Assembly: GCA_012103505.1 (NCBI GenBank)
Contig: WLWP01000001.1
Span: 3,968,001-4,032,000 of the forward strand
Direction: 5' to 3'
DNA: 64,000 nt
From: Pseudomonadales bacterium
GTDB taxonomy: Bacteria; Pseudomonadota; Gammaproteobacteria; Pseudomonadales; Azotimanducaceae
Made by a program: the position numbers and the translations under genes. A model generated the notes under the pieces. That model was not told the origin of the DNA. It searched no databases and worked only from the letters and a program-made list of their open reading frames with translations. Below are positions 1-7,527 of the stretch, one piece after another. Every line of letters begins with the position of its first letter. The first letter of the stretch is position 1.

Positions 1-1
1 T

Positions 2-505
2 GATGCTCGCGCGGAGGTGGTCACACAAGCTTTGACCAAGGCAGGATTTAGCGCAGAGCCAGATGGTCGGGTCATGCGCCAAAAGTACGCCAAGCTCTTG
101 GTGAATCTTGGCAACATTGTTCAAGCGGGTTTCAAGGAGGGTGAAGACACCAAACGAATCACCAAAGTGATGAGGGATGAGGCGCTGGCTTGCTATGAGG
201 CAGGTGGCATTGATTGCGCATCACGGGATGAGGTACGTGATCGTCGCGCGGCGGGCTACCGTTTGGAAGACATTCCAGGCTATGAGCGAACGGCAGGTTC
301 CTCTTGGCAATCTTTGGCTCGTGGCACTGGTGACATAGAGACGGAATTCCTAAACGGTGAGATCAGCCTGTTGGGCAGATTGCATGGTGTCGACACACCC
401 TATAATGATGCGGCGGTCGAAATCGCCCGACGAAGTGTCACGCAGTCTCTAGGTCCTCGATATTTTTCCCAAAACGACTTCATGACGATAGCTCACCAAC
501 TGTAA
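2..505 (+). CDS. Ketopantoate reductase-like protein, C-terminal part
   Basis: The reading frame is already open at the first bases of the window, so the N-terminal NADPH-binding domain lies outside and only about 167 C-terminal residues are visible. The visible part matches the helical C-terminal domain of the ApbA/PanE family: a Lys/Asn-rich helix (KLLVNLGN) followed by the substrate-pocket segment TEFLNGEISLLGRLHGVDTP, which corresponds to the family E-x-x-x-L-N-G ... G-V-x-T-P signature. Members reduce 2-dehydropantoate to pantoate for CoA synthesis, but many paralogues act on other 2-keto acids, so the exact substrate is open. It is convergent with the DUF4124 gene that follows. Confidence 0.75.
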   Translation, partial: DARAEVVTQALTKAGFSAEPDGRVMRQKYAKLLVNLGNIVQAGFKEGEDTKRITKVMRDEALACYEAGGIDCASRDEVRDRRAAGYRLEDIPGYERTAGSSWQSLARGTGDIETEFLNGEISLLGRLHGVDTPYNDAAVEIARRSVTQSLGPRYFSQNDFMTIAHQL

Positions 506-521
506 ACGACTGTGGTGAGCT
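490..521. terminator. Convergent-gene hairpin, possible terminator
   Basis: A perfect 9-bp inverted repeat (AGCTCACCA at 490-498 and TGGTGAGCT at 513-521) with a 14-nt loop spans the stop codons of two converging genes. There is no run of T on either side, so it is at best a weak intrinsic terminator or an mRNA 3'-end protecting hairpin. Confidence 0.35.
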
Positions 522-921
522 AACAGAATTGGCGTTTGAGAGATTTGTTTCGCGCCTCATCTCGATCAAGGCTTGCCTCTTCACTGATTCGATATCCGCT
601 TCTCCTTTGCGCACGAAGATCTTTGAGTGCGGCCGTCGCGGCTTGGCACTTGGCTTTGTTTTCGTTTGGAAGATATCGACGTGTGGACTTCGGTCGCGGC
701 ACGCGCTTTGTTTTATCAACTGAAGTCTTTGCGAATTCAAGGATCGACAACTCTCCCTTTTGCCAGGGAATCGAATGTGCATCGACTGGACAGGGCAGAT
801 CGGTAAAGAGCAATGAACCATCTGCTTGTGCGCAGTGTGTGATGTCGCCTGCCCTCAGATTCGTTGCGTGGGTAGTCGCGTTATTGGCCGTGAGTATGAT
901 GACTAGGATGAGCGTGTTCAT
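520..921 (-). CDS. Secreted DUF4124-type small protein
   Basis: About 133 residues. I place the start at the internal ATG (921) because the protein then begins with a typical signal peptide (MNTLILVIILTANNATTHA). After it comes the DUF4124-like motif: C-A-Q-A-D-G-S-L-L-F-T-D-L-P-C, in which an aromatic/Thr-Asp step sits between two cysteines. The C-terminal half is basic, lysine/arginine rich and helical. DUF4124 proteins are exported proteins of unknown role, common in Gammaproteobacteria. It is monocistronic as far as can be seen. Confidence 0.65.
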   Translation of the reverse strand: MNTLILVIILTANNATTHATNLRAGDITHCAQADGSLLFTDLPCPVDAHSIPWQKGELSILEFAKTSVDKTKRVPRPKSTRRYLPNENKAKCQAATAALKDLRAQRRSGYRISEEASLDRDEARNKSLKRQFC

Positions 922-948
922 CTGAATCCGATTTGATGGAAAGCTCAA

Positions 949-1469
949 AAATAGTAGAGGTCTGAGGATTCGTCGCGAGGCGATCCGAGGGATCGTCGGT
1001 CAGAGATCGCTGAATTTATTGCAGGTTATGTCATGCAGGTGACATACAAGCTGTTCGAATGTATTCAATATGCGCTTGCAAGGACACACCACCACAGGGA
1101 TGTGGACCTCTTCAAAGCACAGGGTCGATTGGTAACGTGCATTTGAACGAGGCATACAGTGAGTGGATGGTCTTGTTACAACACCTCCGAAGCGGGGGTG
1201 TTCTATAGAGTGGCTTGGTTTAGGCGTGACAAATCAACGAGGCATCAGGTAAGTGAGCTTACGCACCCGCAACTTCTTATTCGCTCTGACGCTCGTTGGG
1301 GTTGGGATAAATGCGGGGCTGATGTTCCTTTGACGGGTTACGGGCTGATCAAATTGTGTTGAGGCCAACTAAATTGCATTGCTGATCAACTTAGCTGATC
1401 AACAATGTCCGCGCTTTCGCGAGGAGACGGGTAGAGCCCCTCAGTTACCCCAAATGCCTCATTTATTTA
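949..1469. other. Gene-poor stretch with short direct repeats
   Basis: About 520 bases without a convincing gene; the longest open frame (67 codons at 1159-1362) has no family resemblance. Visible structure: AACGAGGCAT occurs at 1146-1155 and again at 1236-1245; GCTGATCAA occurs three times in 60 bases (1344, 1381 and 1394); and a small hairpin lies near 1180-1203 (AACACC / GGGTGTT arms). The plus-strand terminator that follows suggests a transcript may end here, possibly a non-coding RNA, but I recognise no RNA family. Confidence 0.35.
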
Positions 1470-1497
1470 GCACCGACCCCATGCCGGTGCTTTTTTT
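1470..1497 (+). terminator. Intrinsic terminator, plus strand
   Basis: Stem GCACCG (1470-1475) / CGGTGC (1485-1490) is followed by seven T (1491-1497). The geometry is that of a rho-independent terminator read on the plus strand, but there is no recognised plus-strand gene upstream. In the other direction, downstream of cysK, the T-tract is poor (TAAATAAAT), so it serves cysK less well. Confidence 0.7.
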
Positions 1498-1505
1498 ACC
1501 GATCG

Positions 1506-2459
1506 TTACAAACCTTCGAGCCAATCGTTATCAGACCCTTCGTTGACCCCTGCAAACAGTGGCGTCGATAAGTAACGCTCGGCGGTGTCCGGCAGCATCG
1601 CAAGGAGAACTGATCCTTTTTCTGCGTTAGCTGCGACCTTTAACGCGGCGGTCAACGTGGCGCCCGCTGATATGCCGACGAAAATACCCTCCTCTGCAGC
1701 AAGTCTAAGGGCATTGGCCATCGCGTCGTCTTCCCCGACTAAAACGATTTCGTCGGCAATGTCTCGCTCGAGCACGCCCGGCACAAAATCGGGTGTCCAA
1801 CCTTGAATCTTGTGTGGTGCCCAGTCGCCACCCGAGAGTAAGGCGGCTTGCTCGGGTTCTGTGGCAATAACCTTTAGACCGGGACGAGCCGCTTTCAGTA
1901 CTTTCCCTGCACCAGAGAGCGTGCCCCCTGTACCCCATCCGGTTACCCAGTAGTCAAGGCGCTCGCCTGCAAAGTCTTGCAGAATTTCCGGGCCGGTTGT
2001 CGACGCGTGGTAGGCCGGATTAGCTGGGTTCTCGAATTGTCGGGCTAGGAACCACCCATGTTGCCCAGCTAATTCTTCTGCGCGCTTCACCATCCCTGAG
2101 CCTCGCTCTGCGGCTGGCGTCAGGATCACTTTGGCGCCCAAAGCCCGCATGATCTTGCGCCGTTCGATACTAAAGGTCTCTACCATGGTGGCGACAAAGG
2201 GGTGGCCCATGACCGCACAGACCATCGCCAGGGCGATACCCGTGTTACCGGAGGTTGCCTCGATCACTGTCTGACCAGGCGCCAAGGCACCGCTATCGCG
2301 GGCGTCTTTAACGATGGCGTAGGCGAGCCTGTCTTTCACAGACGCCATAGGATTAAAGGACTCTACCTTGACGTACATATCAATGCCGTCCGGCGCGATG
2401 CGATTGAGGCGTACGACCGGCGTGCTGCCGATGGTCTCGAGAATATTGTTGTATTTCAT
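1506..2459 (-). CDS. cysK: Cysteine synthase A (O-acetylserine sulfhydrylase)
   Basis: A 317-residue PLP enzyme of the last step of cysteine synthesis (O-acetyl-L-serine plus sulfide to cysteine), cytosolic. Visible hallmarks are the PLP lysine in N-P-M-A-S-V-K-D-R (Lys42), the TSGNTG loop that binds the substrate carboxylate (69-74), the glycine-rich phosphate loop GTGGTLSGAG, and the late GISAGA motif. APHKIQG near residue 220 and the PDTAERYLSTPLF end favour the CysK over the CysM subgroup. The start at 2459 is chosen over the ATG ten codons upstream because an AGGG ribosome site sits just before it. It is divergent from a Crp/Fnr-type regulator, which may control it; I infer this from position only. 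Confidence 0.9.
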   Translation of the reverse strand: MKYNNILETIGSTPVVRLNRIAPDGIDMYVKVESFNPMASVKDRLAYAIVKDARDSGALAPGQTVIEATSGNTGIALAMVCAVMGHPFVATMVETFSIERRKIMRALGAKVILTPAAERGSGMVKRAEELAGQHGWFLARQFENPANPAYHASTTGPEILQDFAGERLDYWVTGWGTGGTLSGAGKVLKAARPGLKVIATEPEQAALLSGGDWAPHKIQGWTPDFVPGVLERDIADEIVLVGEDDAMANALRLAAEEGIFVGISAGATLTAALKVAANAEKGSVLLAMLPDTAERYLSTPLFAGVNEGSDNDWLEGL

Positions 2460-2545
2460 ACTGATCCCTACGTCCTTAACAAAATGCACTTGATATGCTC
2501 TACGATATCGCTCGTCGCGTAAACAGGTAGAACTAGATAGATAAG

Positions 2546-3247
2546 ATGAACAAGACTGCGAATCACAACACGGTGCTCGAAATCTTGCGGGCCGGGAGCT
2601 GGTTTCGTGGGCTAAACGACGACCTGCTGCGGGAGCTTGCAGGTATCAGCGTTAGTCGTACCTACCAACGAGGTGAGGTGTTGTTCGCCCGAAGCGAGCC
2701 CGGTAGTCATATTTACGGATTGGTGTCTGGCTCAGTGAGAATCACCACCGAATCGGAAGATGGCAGAGAGTTTGCGTTGAACACCATTGGACCTGGAGAG
2801 GTCAGCGGCGAGATCGCTGCCTTGGATGGCGGCGTTAGAACAGCGACAGGTACAGCCACGGTGGCCTCCCAAGTCTTTGTTATCTCGAGAGAGCATCTTA
2901 TGTCGTTAATGCTACGACGCCCGGAAATCGCGATTCACATGATTGATGTGTTGTGTGAGCGGGTACGAAAAGTGAGCCGGACTGTTGAGGAAACTGCGTT
3001 TCTAAGTGTCCCCGAACGTCTCGCCAGCCATTTGAGTGTGATGGTAGCAAGCGTCGATACACCGCTGCCTTGTCGTCTTAAGATTTCACAGAGAGAGTTG
3101 GCTTCTTTTTTAAACACGACGCGCCAGAGCGTCAACATCACGCTCAAGCGTTGGCAAAATATGGGTCTCTTGGAGATCGGTCGGGGTAGCGTCGAGGTGA
3201 TCGACCTCGATCAGATTTCAGCGGATGCACGCGTCGACCGTCAGTGA
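2546..3247 (+). CDS. Crp/Fnr-family transcriptional regulator
   Basis: 233 residues. The N-terminal half is a cyclic-nucleotide-binding-type beta barrel (for example Y-Q-R-G-E-V-L-F then G-S-H-I-Y-G-L-V-S-G-S-V-R). The C-terminal half is a winged helix of the Crp type, with R-E-L-A-S-F-L-N-T-T-R-Q-S-V-N as the recognition region. The protein lacks the N-terminal cysteine cluster of true Fnr, so it is probably not an oxygen sensor with an Fe-S centre; the effector is unknown. Divergent from cysK with an 86-bp intergenic region that contains the 8-bp palindrome CGATATCG (2503-2510). Confidence 0.85.
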   Translation: MNKTANHNTVLEILRAGSWFRGLNDDLLRELAGISVSRTYQRGEVLFARSEPGSHIYGLVSGSVRITTESEDGREFALNTIGPGEVSGEIAALDGGVRTATGTATVASQVFVISREHLMSLMLRRPEIAIHMIDVLCERVRKVSRTVEETAFLSVPERLASHLSVMVASVDTPLPCRLKISQRELASFLNTTRQSVNITLKRWQNMGLLEIGRGSVEVIDLDQISADARVDRQ

Positions 3248-3254
3248 TGTTTCC

Positions 3255-3659
3255 TTAATGGTGTTTTAGGGTCGCGATGGTGTTCCGTATATGAGCGAAC
3301 ATGACTGCGACGACGCCAACTACAGTAAAAGGCACTTCGAGAAGTTCTCCTGCTAGGTGGGATACACCGAGAAACATGAGCAGTAAGCCAATGCTGCCGG
3401 ACGTGAGCGTGACGAGGCTTCTGTGGCTTTTATAGCCTCGCCTCAGAGCCCAAAAGCTGATGGGTAAGGCTAGTGCCAGCAACAGCCAATGAACGTTTGT
3501 TTCTGTGTCGAGTAACCACTGGCCCAAAACGGGCCCCAATAGGACAGCGAACGGCAGCGCTAGACAATGCAGGAGACAAATACCCGATAGAACGATCGCC
3601 CAACGGTCGAGTGCGACAGCTTTGTGCTTATCTTGGGGATGTTGTTCGAAGGTTTGCAC
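3255..3659 (-). CDS. MerC-family membrane protein
   Basis: 134 residues with about four transmembrane helices. The first helix carries the MerC signature C-L-L-H-C-L-A-L-P, whose two cysteines and histidine are the proposed metal-handling residues. MerC family proteins move Hg(II) across the inner membrane, but chromosomal relatives outside mer operons may handle other metals. No merR, merA or merP is nearby, so a mercury role is not supported by context. The only usable start is a GTG (3659) without a clear ribosome site. It is convergent with, and 7 bp from, the Crp-type gene. Confidence 0.75.
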   Translation of the reverse strand: MQTFEQHPQDKHKAVALDRWAIVLSGICLLHCLALPFAVLLGPVLGQWLLDTETNVHWLLLALALPISFWALRRGYKSHRSLVTLTSGSIGLLLMFLGVSHLAGELLEVPFTVVGVVAVMFAHIRNTIATLKHH

Positions 3660-3800
3660 TGGTGCGTTGAACTCAGGTAGCGGTGTCGAGTAAAAAGGGC
3701 GCTTACGCTAGCGTGGTAGTAATCGCTCTGCAACGGTTTATTAAAATACCTTAAGCTTGAAACGACCAAAGAGAACAATAGCTTGAGGGGGAAAGGATTG

Positions 3801-3920
3801 GGATAAACAGGACCAGGTTAAAGAGGATCGCGTTAAAGAGGATCGGGCTAAAGAGAATCAGGCTAAAGAGAATCAGGCTAAAGAGGACCGGGTTAAAAAG
3901 AACCGGGTTAAAGAGGACAG
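3801..3920 (+). repeat. Eight 15-bp tandem repeats containing SD-like motifs
   Basis: Eight contiguous 15-bp units, consensus GGTTAAAGAGGATCG (variants include GGCTAAAGAGAATCA), end 3 bp before the ATG of the next gene. Every unit holds an A-rich segment close to a Shine-Dalgarno (AAAGAGGA in the best copies), and the last unit supplies the likely ribosome site of the methyltransferase. In the +1 frame the array is open from 3787 and would encode pentapeptides (VKEDR, AKENQ), ending in TGA overlapping the ATG at 3924; however, I find no start codon for that frame. Confidence 0.9.
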
Positions 3921-3923
3921 CGG

Positions 3924-4529
3924 ATGAGTAGTTCCGACCAAGAGCGCTGGAATGAACGATATCGCGCAGGTGCTTACGCAGAGCGACAGCATGCCAGTGA
4001 CTTTCTTGTGCAGCAGGAATCAAAATTGCTTAGTTTGGCAGGACGCACAGCTGCTGATATAGCTTGTGGTCGTGGGCGCAACAGTCGATATCTTGCGCGT
4101 TTAGGATTCAGTGTGGATGCTTATGATGTTTCCGATGTTGCGCTCCAACTTGGCGCTCAGGATGCATCATCTGAGCACTCGCCGAGTGGCGGTGAGATCA
4201 GTTGGCATGAACGAAATCTCTTGGCGGATGAGTTTGCCGTAGAGTCAACTTATGATGTGATCATAATGGTCAGATTCGTGGCACTTTCTTTGCTGGCGAC
4301 GCTTGCAGAAAAACTGCGGCCAGGTGGTCTTTTACTCGTCGAGGAGCACTTACAATACGACGGACCAGAGGCGGTTGTGGGACCTCGGAGTGGACGTTTT
4401 CGGGTAAAGTCAGGGGAACTTGTATCGGCAGTCGGACAGATGGATGTAATGGAGTCCTTTGAAGGACTCGTGACCGACCCGGATGGCGCGCGAGCTGCTG
4501 TTGCCCGCTTGGTGGCCAGGTCTGTCTAG
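3924..4529 (+). CDS. Class I SAM-dependent methyltransferase
   Basis: 201 residues. The N-terminus E-R-W-N-E-R-Y-R and motif I D-I-A-C-G-R-G-R-N-S-R-Y-L-A (SAM-binding loop, about residues 44-57) with the acidic end of strand beta2 (V-D-A-Y-D-V-S) are those of TehB/UbiE-like small-molecule methyltransferases. The middle carries a conserved LRPGGLLLVEE strand (post-motif III). Substrate unknown; TehB relatives methylate tellurite, thiols or other soft nucleophiles. Translation probably starts from the last of the tandem repeats upstream (AGAGGA, 7 bp before the ATG), so repeat-number change could alter its expression. It is followed by a 2OG oxygenase gene on the same strand. Confidence 0.8.
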   Translation: MSSSDQERWNERYRAGAYAERQHASDFLVQQESKLLSLAGRTAADIACGRGRNSRYLARLGFSVDAYDVSDVALQLGAQDASSEHSPSGGEISWHERNLLADEFAVESTYDVIIMVRFVALSLLATLAEKLRPGGLLLVEEHLQYDGPEAVVGPRSGRFRVKSGELVSAVGQMDVMESFEGLVTDPDGARAAVARLVARSV

Positions 4530-4622
4530 TTTTAGATGCGCCGGAGAGGTTGGCATATCAGAGGTCGTGCCGCACGAGAAGAGATCGAGGAAGTACAGAT
4601 TGAGGCTAGCTTAGGAGTCAAA

Positions 4623-5600
4623 ATGCAGGACATACCGATTATCAGCCTAGCGCGGCATCGCGGTGGTGAGATGACAGCTGACGAATATAAAACGTTAGCG
4701 GTCGCGTGCGAGGACCATGGCTTTTTTATCCTGAAAGATCACGGCAACGATGAACTGATCGAGCATGTGTTTAGGCAAAGTGCTGATTTTTTTGCAGCAC
4801 CGAAGGCAGAAAAGCTAAAGATCTTTCGAGATGAAGCAAACCCGTTAGGTTACTTCGATCGTGAGCTCACTAAACAGAAGCGGGATCTCAAAGAGGTTTT
4901 TGATTTCAAAGCGGGTGGTTATATATCCCGCGACCCAGCTAAACAGACCCGTTGGCCTGAAAGCCGAAAAGACTTTCGCGACGCGCTAACTGATTTTTTT
5001 GAGTCGTTTACGGAATTGTCAGACATTACCATGCGTATGGTGTTCACTGCCCTCGGGACGCCTAAATCAGCGATCGACCAGATCATGGCTGATGGCTTTG
5101 GTGATCTGCATTCCAGTACCGCGAGATTGAACTTCTATCCTGCGGAAGATCCGGTTCCGGATGAGGAACGACGTGGGCTGAACAACCTCGGGGATATGGC
5201 GCTGCACCATCACACTGACCCCGGAGCTATCACGCTATTACTGCAGGATGATCATGGCGGCTTGCAAGCAAACTCGAAAACACATGGGTGGATTGATGTG
5301 CCGCCACTGGCCGGGTCGATCGTTGTGAACATTGGCGATGTGTTGCAGGTTTGGACGAATGATCGCTGTACGGCGGGTATGCATAGGGTATTGCCTGTTC
5401 GATCCGAGACGGGTCGGTATAGCACGCCGTTTTTCTACTCACCCAAATATGATGCGCAAATTACGCCATGGGTAGATACAGGTGATGAAGCACGTTACAG
5501 GAGTTTCTCCTGGCGTGAGTTTATTCGCGGTCGTGTGACAGATAATTTTGCCGATTATGGGGCTGAAGATATTCAAATTGAACGTTACCGAGTGGCTTAA
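4623..5600 (+). CDS. 2-oxoglutarate/Fe(II) oxygenase, isopenicillin N synthase family
   Basis: 325 residues from the chosen ATG, which has an AGGAG ribosome site at 4613-4617; an in-frame ATG at 4536 has none. N-terminal DIOX_N domain (I-P-I-I-S-L-A) is followed by the double-stranded beta helix. The iron triad is visible as His197-x-Asp199 and His254, and the 2-oxoglutarate-binding Arg265-x-Ser267 (R-Y-S) is present, so it should be active. Members hydroxylate, desaturate or cyclise small molecules; the substrate cannot be read from sequence. Probably co-transcribed with the HAD gene that starts about 20 bp downstream. Confidence 0.85.
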   Translation: MQDIPIISLARHRGGEMTADEYKTLAVACEDHGFFILKDHGNDELIEHVFRQSADFFAAPKAEKLKIFRDEANPLGYFDRELTKQKRDLKEVFDFKAGGYISRDPAKQTRWPESRKDFRDALTDFFESFTELSDITMRMVFTALGTPKSAIDQIMADGFGDLHSSTARLNFYPAEDPVPDEERRGLNNLGDMALHHHTDPGAITLLLQDDHGGLQANSKTHGWIDVPPLAGSIVVNIGDVLQVWTNDRCTAGMHRVLPVRSETGRYSTPFFYSPKYDAQITPWVDTGDEARYRSFSWREFIRGRVTDNFADYGAEDIQIERYRVA

Positions 5601-5620
5601 ACGCAAAGGACGTTAGGCCC

Positions 5621-6256
5621 ATTTATTCACACATTCTATTTGATCACGACGGCGTCTTGGTCAACACGGAACACCTCTATTTCCGAGCGACCCGAGAAAC
5701 ACTTGCGACCCTCTCGATAGACCTGACGCTTGAAAAATACCTCGCGATCCAAGCCGAAGGGGGAAACGCGTGGGTGGGAATGAATGAACGAGGTCATTCC
5801 GAGGAGGCGATAGCGGCTAAAAGGAGCGAACGTAACGATCTTTATCAGGCCTATCTTCGCAGTGAAGATATTGATATTCCAGGTGTCGAAGACGTGCTCG
5901 CGACTCTTTCTGCGAGATTTGCGCTCGCTATCGTTACCACGGCAAGGCAAAGCGACTTTGATTTGATCCATGCCGAACGAAAGATCATCGCACCATTTGA
6001 TCTGATTCTGACCAACAAAGATTACGCCCGCAGCAAACCCCACCCGGACCCGTACCTTGCCGCGTTGGCACACTTTGGCATTACGCCGAAGGATGCCTTG
6101 GTGATTGAAGATTCAGAACGGGGGCTACGATCTGCAGTGGCAGCCGGAATTGATTGTGCGGTGGTTTACCATCCCTTTACAGCACCGCAAGACTTTTCCG
6201 CTGCGACTTATAGCATTCAGCAACTCTCTGAACTTCTGGATATTTTGGCAGCGTGA
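5621..6256 (+). CDS. HAD-superfamily hydrolase (beta-phosphoglucomutase-like), non-standard start
   Basis: About 211 residues. The nucleophile loop F-D-H-D-G-V-L-V-N-T lies at 5639-5668; the conserved motif III/IV segment K-P-H-P-D-P-Y ... V-I-E-D-S-E-R-G-L lies near the C-terminus. The first TTG in frame (5657) would delete both catalytic aspartates. The frame is open back to 5582 with no ATG, GTG or TTG before 5657, so I place the start at an ATT (5621), 10 bp after AAGGA (5606-5610). Family members are phosphatases or phosphomutases of small phosphorylated metabolites. The start remains the uncertain point. Confidence 0.75.
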   Translation: MYSHILFDHDGVLVNTEHLYFRATRETLATLSIDLTLEKYLAIQAEGGNAWVGMNERGHSEEAIAAKRSERNDLYQAYLRSEDIDIPGVEDVLATLSARFALAIVTTARQSDFDLIHAERKIIAPFDLILTNKDYARSKPHPDPYLAALAHFGITPKDALVIEDSERGLRSAVAAGIDCAVVYHPFTAPQDFSAATYSIQQLSELLDILAA

Positions 6257-6287
6257 GCGCTATCAAACGAGGTGGTTGAGGTGCGAC

Positions 6288-7049
6288 TCAGTAGTAGTCG
6301 TCGAAACTTGGTTCCGGCGCAAGTTGTACAAGCAGGATGATCACGGCCGCACAGACCAAGATGACGCCCACAGCTTTGAGTGCAGATACTGGCAATGCGC
6401 TTTCGAAGGAAGCTCGTTTGTAACCAAGCAGCATTGGCATCACTAAGGCTTCACGTTTTCGTAGCCGATACCAAAGGATGGCGACAAGGTGTGCTCCGAC
6501 CATGATTTGCAGCAGCGTGAAATTGAGACCATGAAACCAAGCCAGTGTCCCGGCTAGGTCGTTGCTAACGACACCATTGTAGGGCCCGGTATATAGAATA
6601 TCGTCGCTGATGAACAAGCCCGAAGTTGCCTGTGCGAGTGCAAAATAGAGTAACAGTACGACCGCATAGCCGCCGTAAGGGCTATGCCCAGCGTGGCGCT
6701 CGGAGGTAGTGTCTAACATTTCTGGGATCGATTTAGCGACTGTACTGGGTTTCGCAACAAAGTTAGAGAACCGCGCGTAACGGTTACCAAGAAACCCCCA
6801 GCTGATACGGAATAAAACTAACCCAAGCGTGGTGTAACCGAACAGGAAATGGATTTCGGTCCAGTCGAAGCCTGCCTCAGCCGTGATCCATGATCCGGCG
6901 AAACAGGCGACTAAAAGCCAATGGAAGAGACGGGTAGGGAGATCCCAAATGAGCGCTCCCTGCGTCTGAGCGTTACTCTTGTTCTCGGTAGTTATCGTGG
7001 CATGCCTTGCAAGCTTGGCCCATGCCACCGAAGGCGGCTTTGAACGCAT
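6288..7049 (-). CDS. Cytochrome b561-type membrane protein
   Basis: Up to 253 residues with four to five transmembrane helices. The family hallmark W-D-L-P-T-R-L-F-H-W opens the first helix (heme-binding His). Further histidines are seen in helix 2 (I-H-F-L-F-G), in F-H-G-L and in G-A-H-L-V-A, as expected for a di-heme b-type cytochrome. Such proteins pass electrons between quinol or cytochrome c partners. The only ATG (7049) lies inside the upstream cytochrome c' gene and gives a 76-bp overlap; a GTG at 7028 or a non-standard start near 6965-6990 is possible. The partner cytochrome c' is directly upstream in the same operon. Confidence 0.8.
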   Translation of the reverse strand: MRSKPPSVAWAKLARHATITTENKSNAQTQGALIWDLPTRLFHWLLVACFAGSWITAEAGFDWTEIHFLFGYTTLGLVLFRISWGFLGNRYARFSNFVAKPSTVAKSIPEMLDTTSERHAGHSPYGGYAVVLLLYFALAQATSGLFISDDILYTGPYNGVVSNDLAGTLAWFHGLNFTLLQIMVGAHLVAILWYRLRKREALVMPMLLGYKRASFESALPVSALKAVGVILVCAAVIILLVQLAPEPSFDDYY

Positions 7050-7443
7050 CTTCGCCAGTAGAACCCTCTTCAGAAAGAGTCGCTGCCCGCTCCGCGAGGG
7101 TGGCTGCCTTGCTGGTGAAATCGTTCATGTCTTCCCAAATATCGTCGAGCGCTTCGGTGTCTAGATCGTTTTCTCGTGTATCGACGACGAAGGCATCAGG
7201 AATCATTTTGGCAAGTGCTGAGATCTGCGCTGCGTTGTGCTTCACAACATCTGCGTCATATGGTGCGCCGCGCATCATGCCGTACATTGGCCCGAAATAC
7301 AGACGCACCATGGCGAACAAACCGTGTCGAGATTCGTACGCAGCTGCTGCGCGCTCATCGTCGACCGCATAAGTTAGCGGTGCAGCCATCAGTGTCGCCA
7401 ACAACAGGGAAACCTTTGTCAGATTGCTTGTTTTTAGGCTCAT
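6973..7443 (-). CDS. Periplasmic cytochrome c' (c556 type)
   Basis: 156 residues from the ATG at 7443, preceded by a GAGGA ribosome site; an upstream ATG exists but would bury the signal peptide (M-S-L-K-T ... L-M-A-A-P-L-T-Y-A). The mature protein is a four-helix bundle of about 130 residues ending in the heme c attachment site Cys145-K-A-Cys148-His149, as in cytochrome c'/c556. It is paired with the b561-type gene downstream, a common arrangement in Proteobacteria that suggests electron exchange between the two; the physiological role (NO binding, electron shuttle) is not settled by sequence. Confidence 0.85.
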   Translation of the reverse strand: MSLKTSNLTKVSLLLATLMAAPLTYAVDDERAAAAYESRHGLFAMVRLYFGPMYGMMRGAPYDADVVKHNAAQISALAKMIPDAFVVDTRENDLDTEALDDIWEDMNDFTSKAATLAERAATLSEEGSTGEDAFKAAFGGMGQACKACHDNYREQE

Positions 7444-7527
7444 GCTGGTCCTCATTAGTGTGTTAATAAAACTGTGTGTTCTCACCGAATCTCCCCGTGG
7501 GTGAACTTCTTTACGCTCGACAACCTA

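Noticed and set aside
1315..1338. GGGGCTGAT ... GACGGG resembles the 5' end of tmRNA
   Set aside because: No tag-peptide frame, no matching 3' acceptor end and too little room before the terminator; likely coincidence.
1159..1362. 67-codon open frame on the plus strand
   Set aside because: No family resemblance, no ribosome site and irregular composition.
3255..3659. Mercury-resistance operon
   Set aside because: Only a MerC-like protein is present; no MerR, MerA, MerT or MerP is near.
3751..4023. Minus-strand open frame with hydrophobic LFNPV-type pentapeptide repeats
   Set aside because: It is the antisense reading of the 15-bp array and the methyltransferase start; it begins with TTG and has no ribosome site.
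7480..7503. TCACC / GGTGA hairpin before the cytochrome c' gene
   Set aside because: Short stem, long loop and no T-run; not convincing as terminator or operator.
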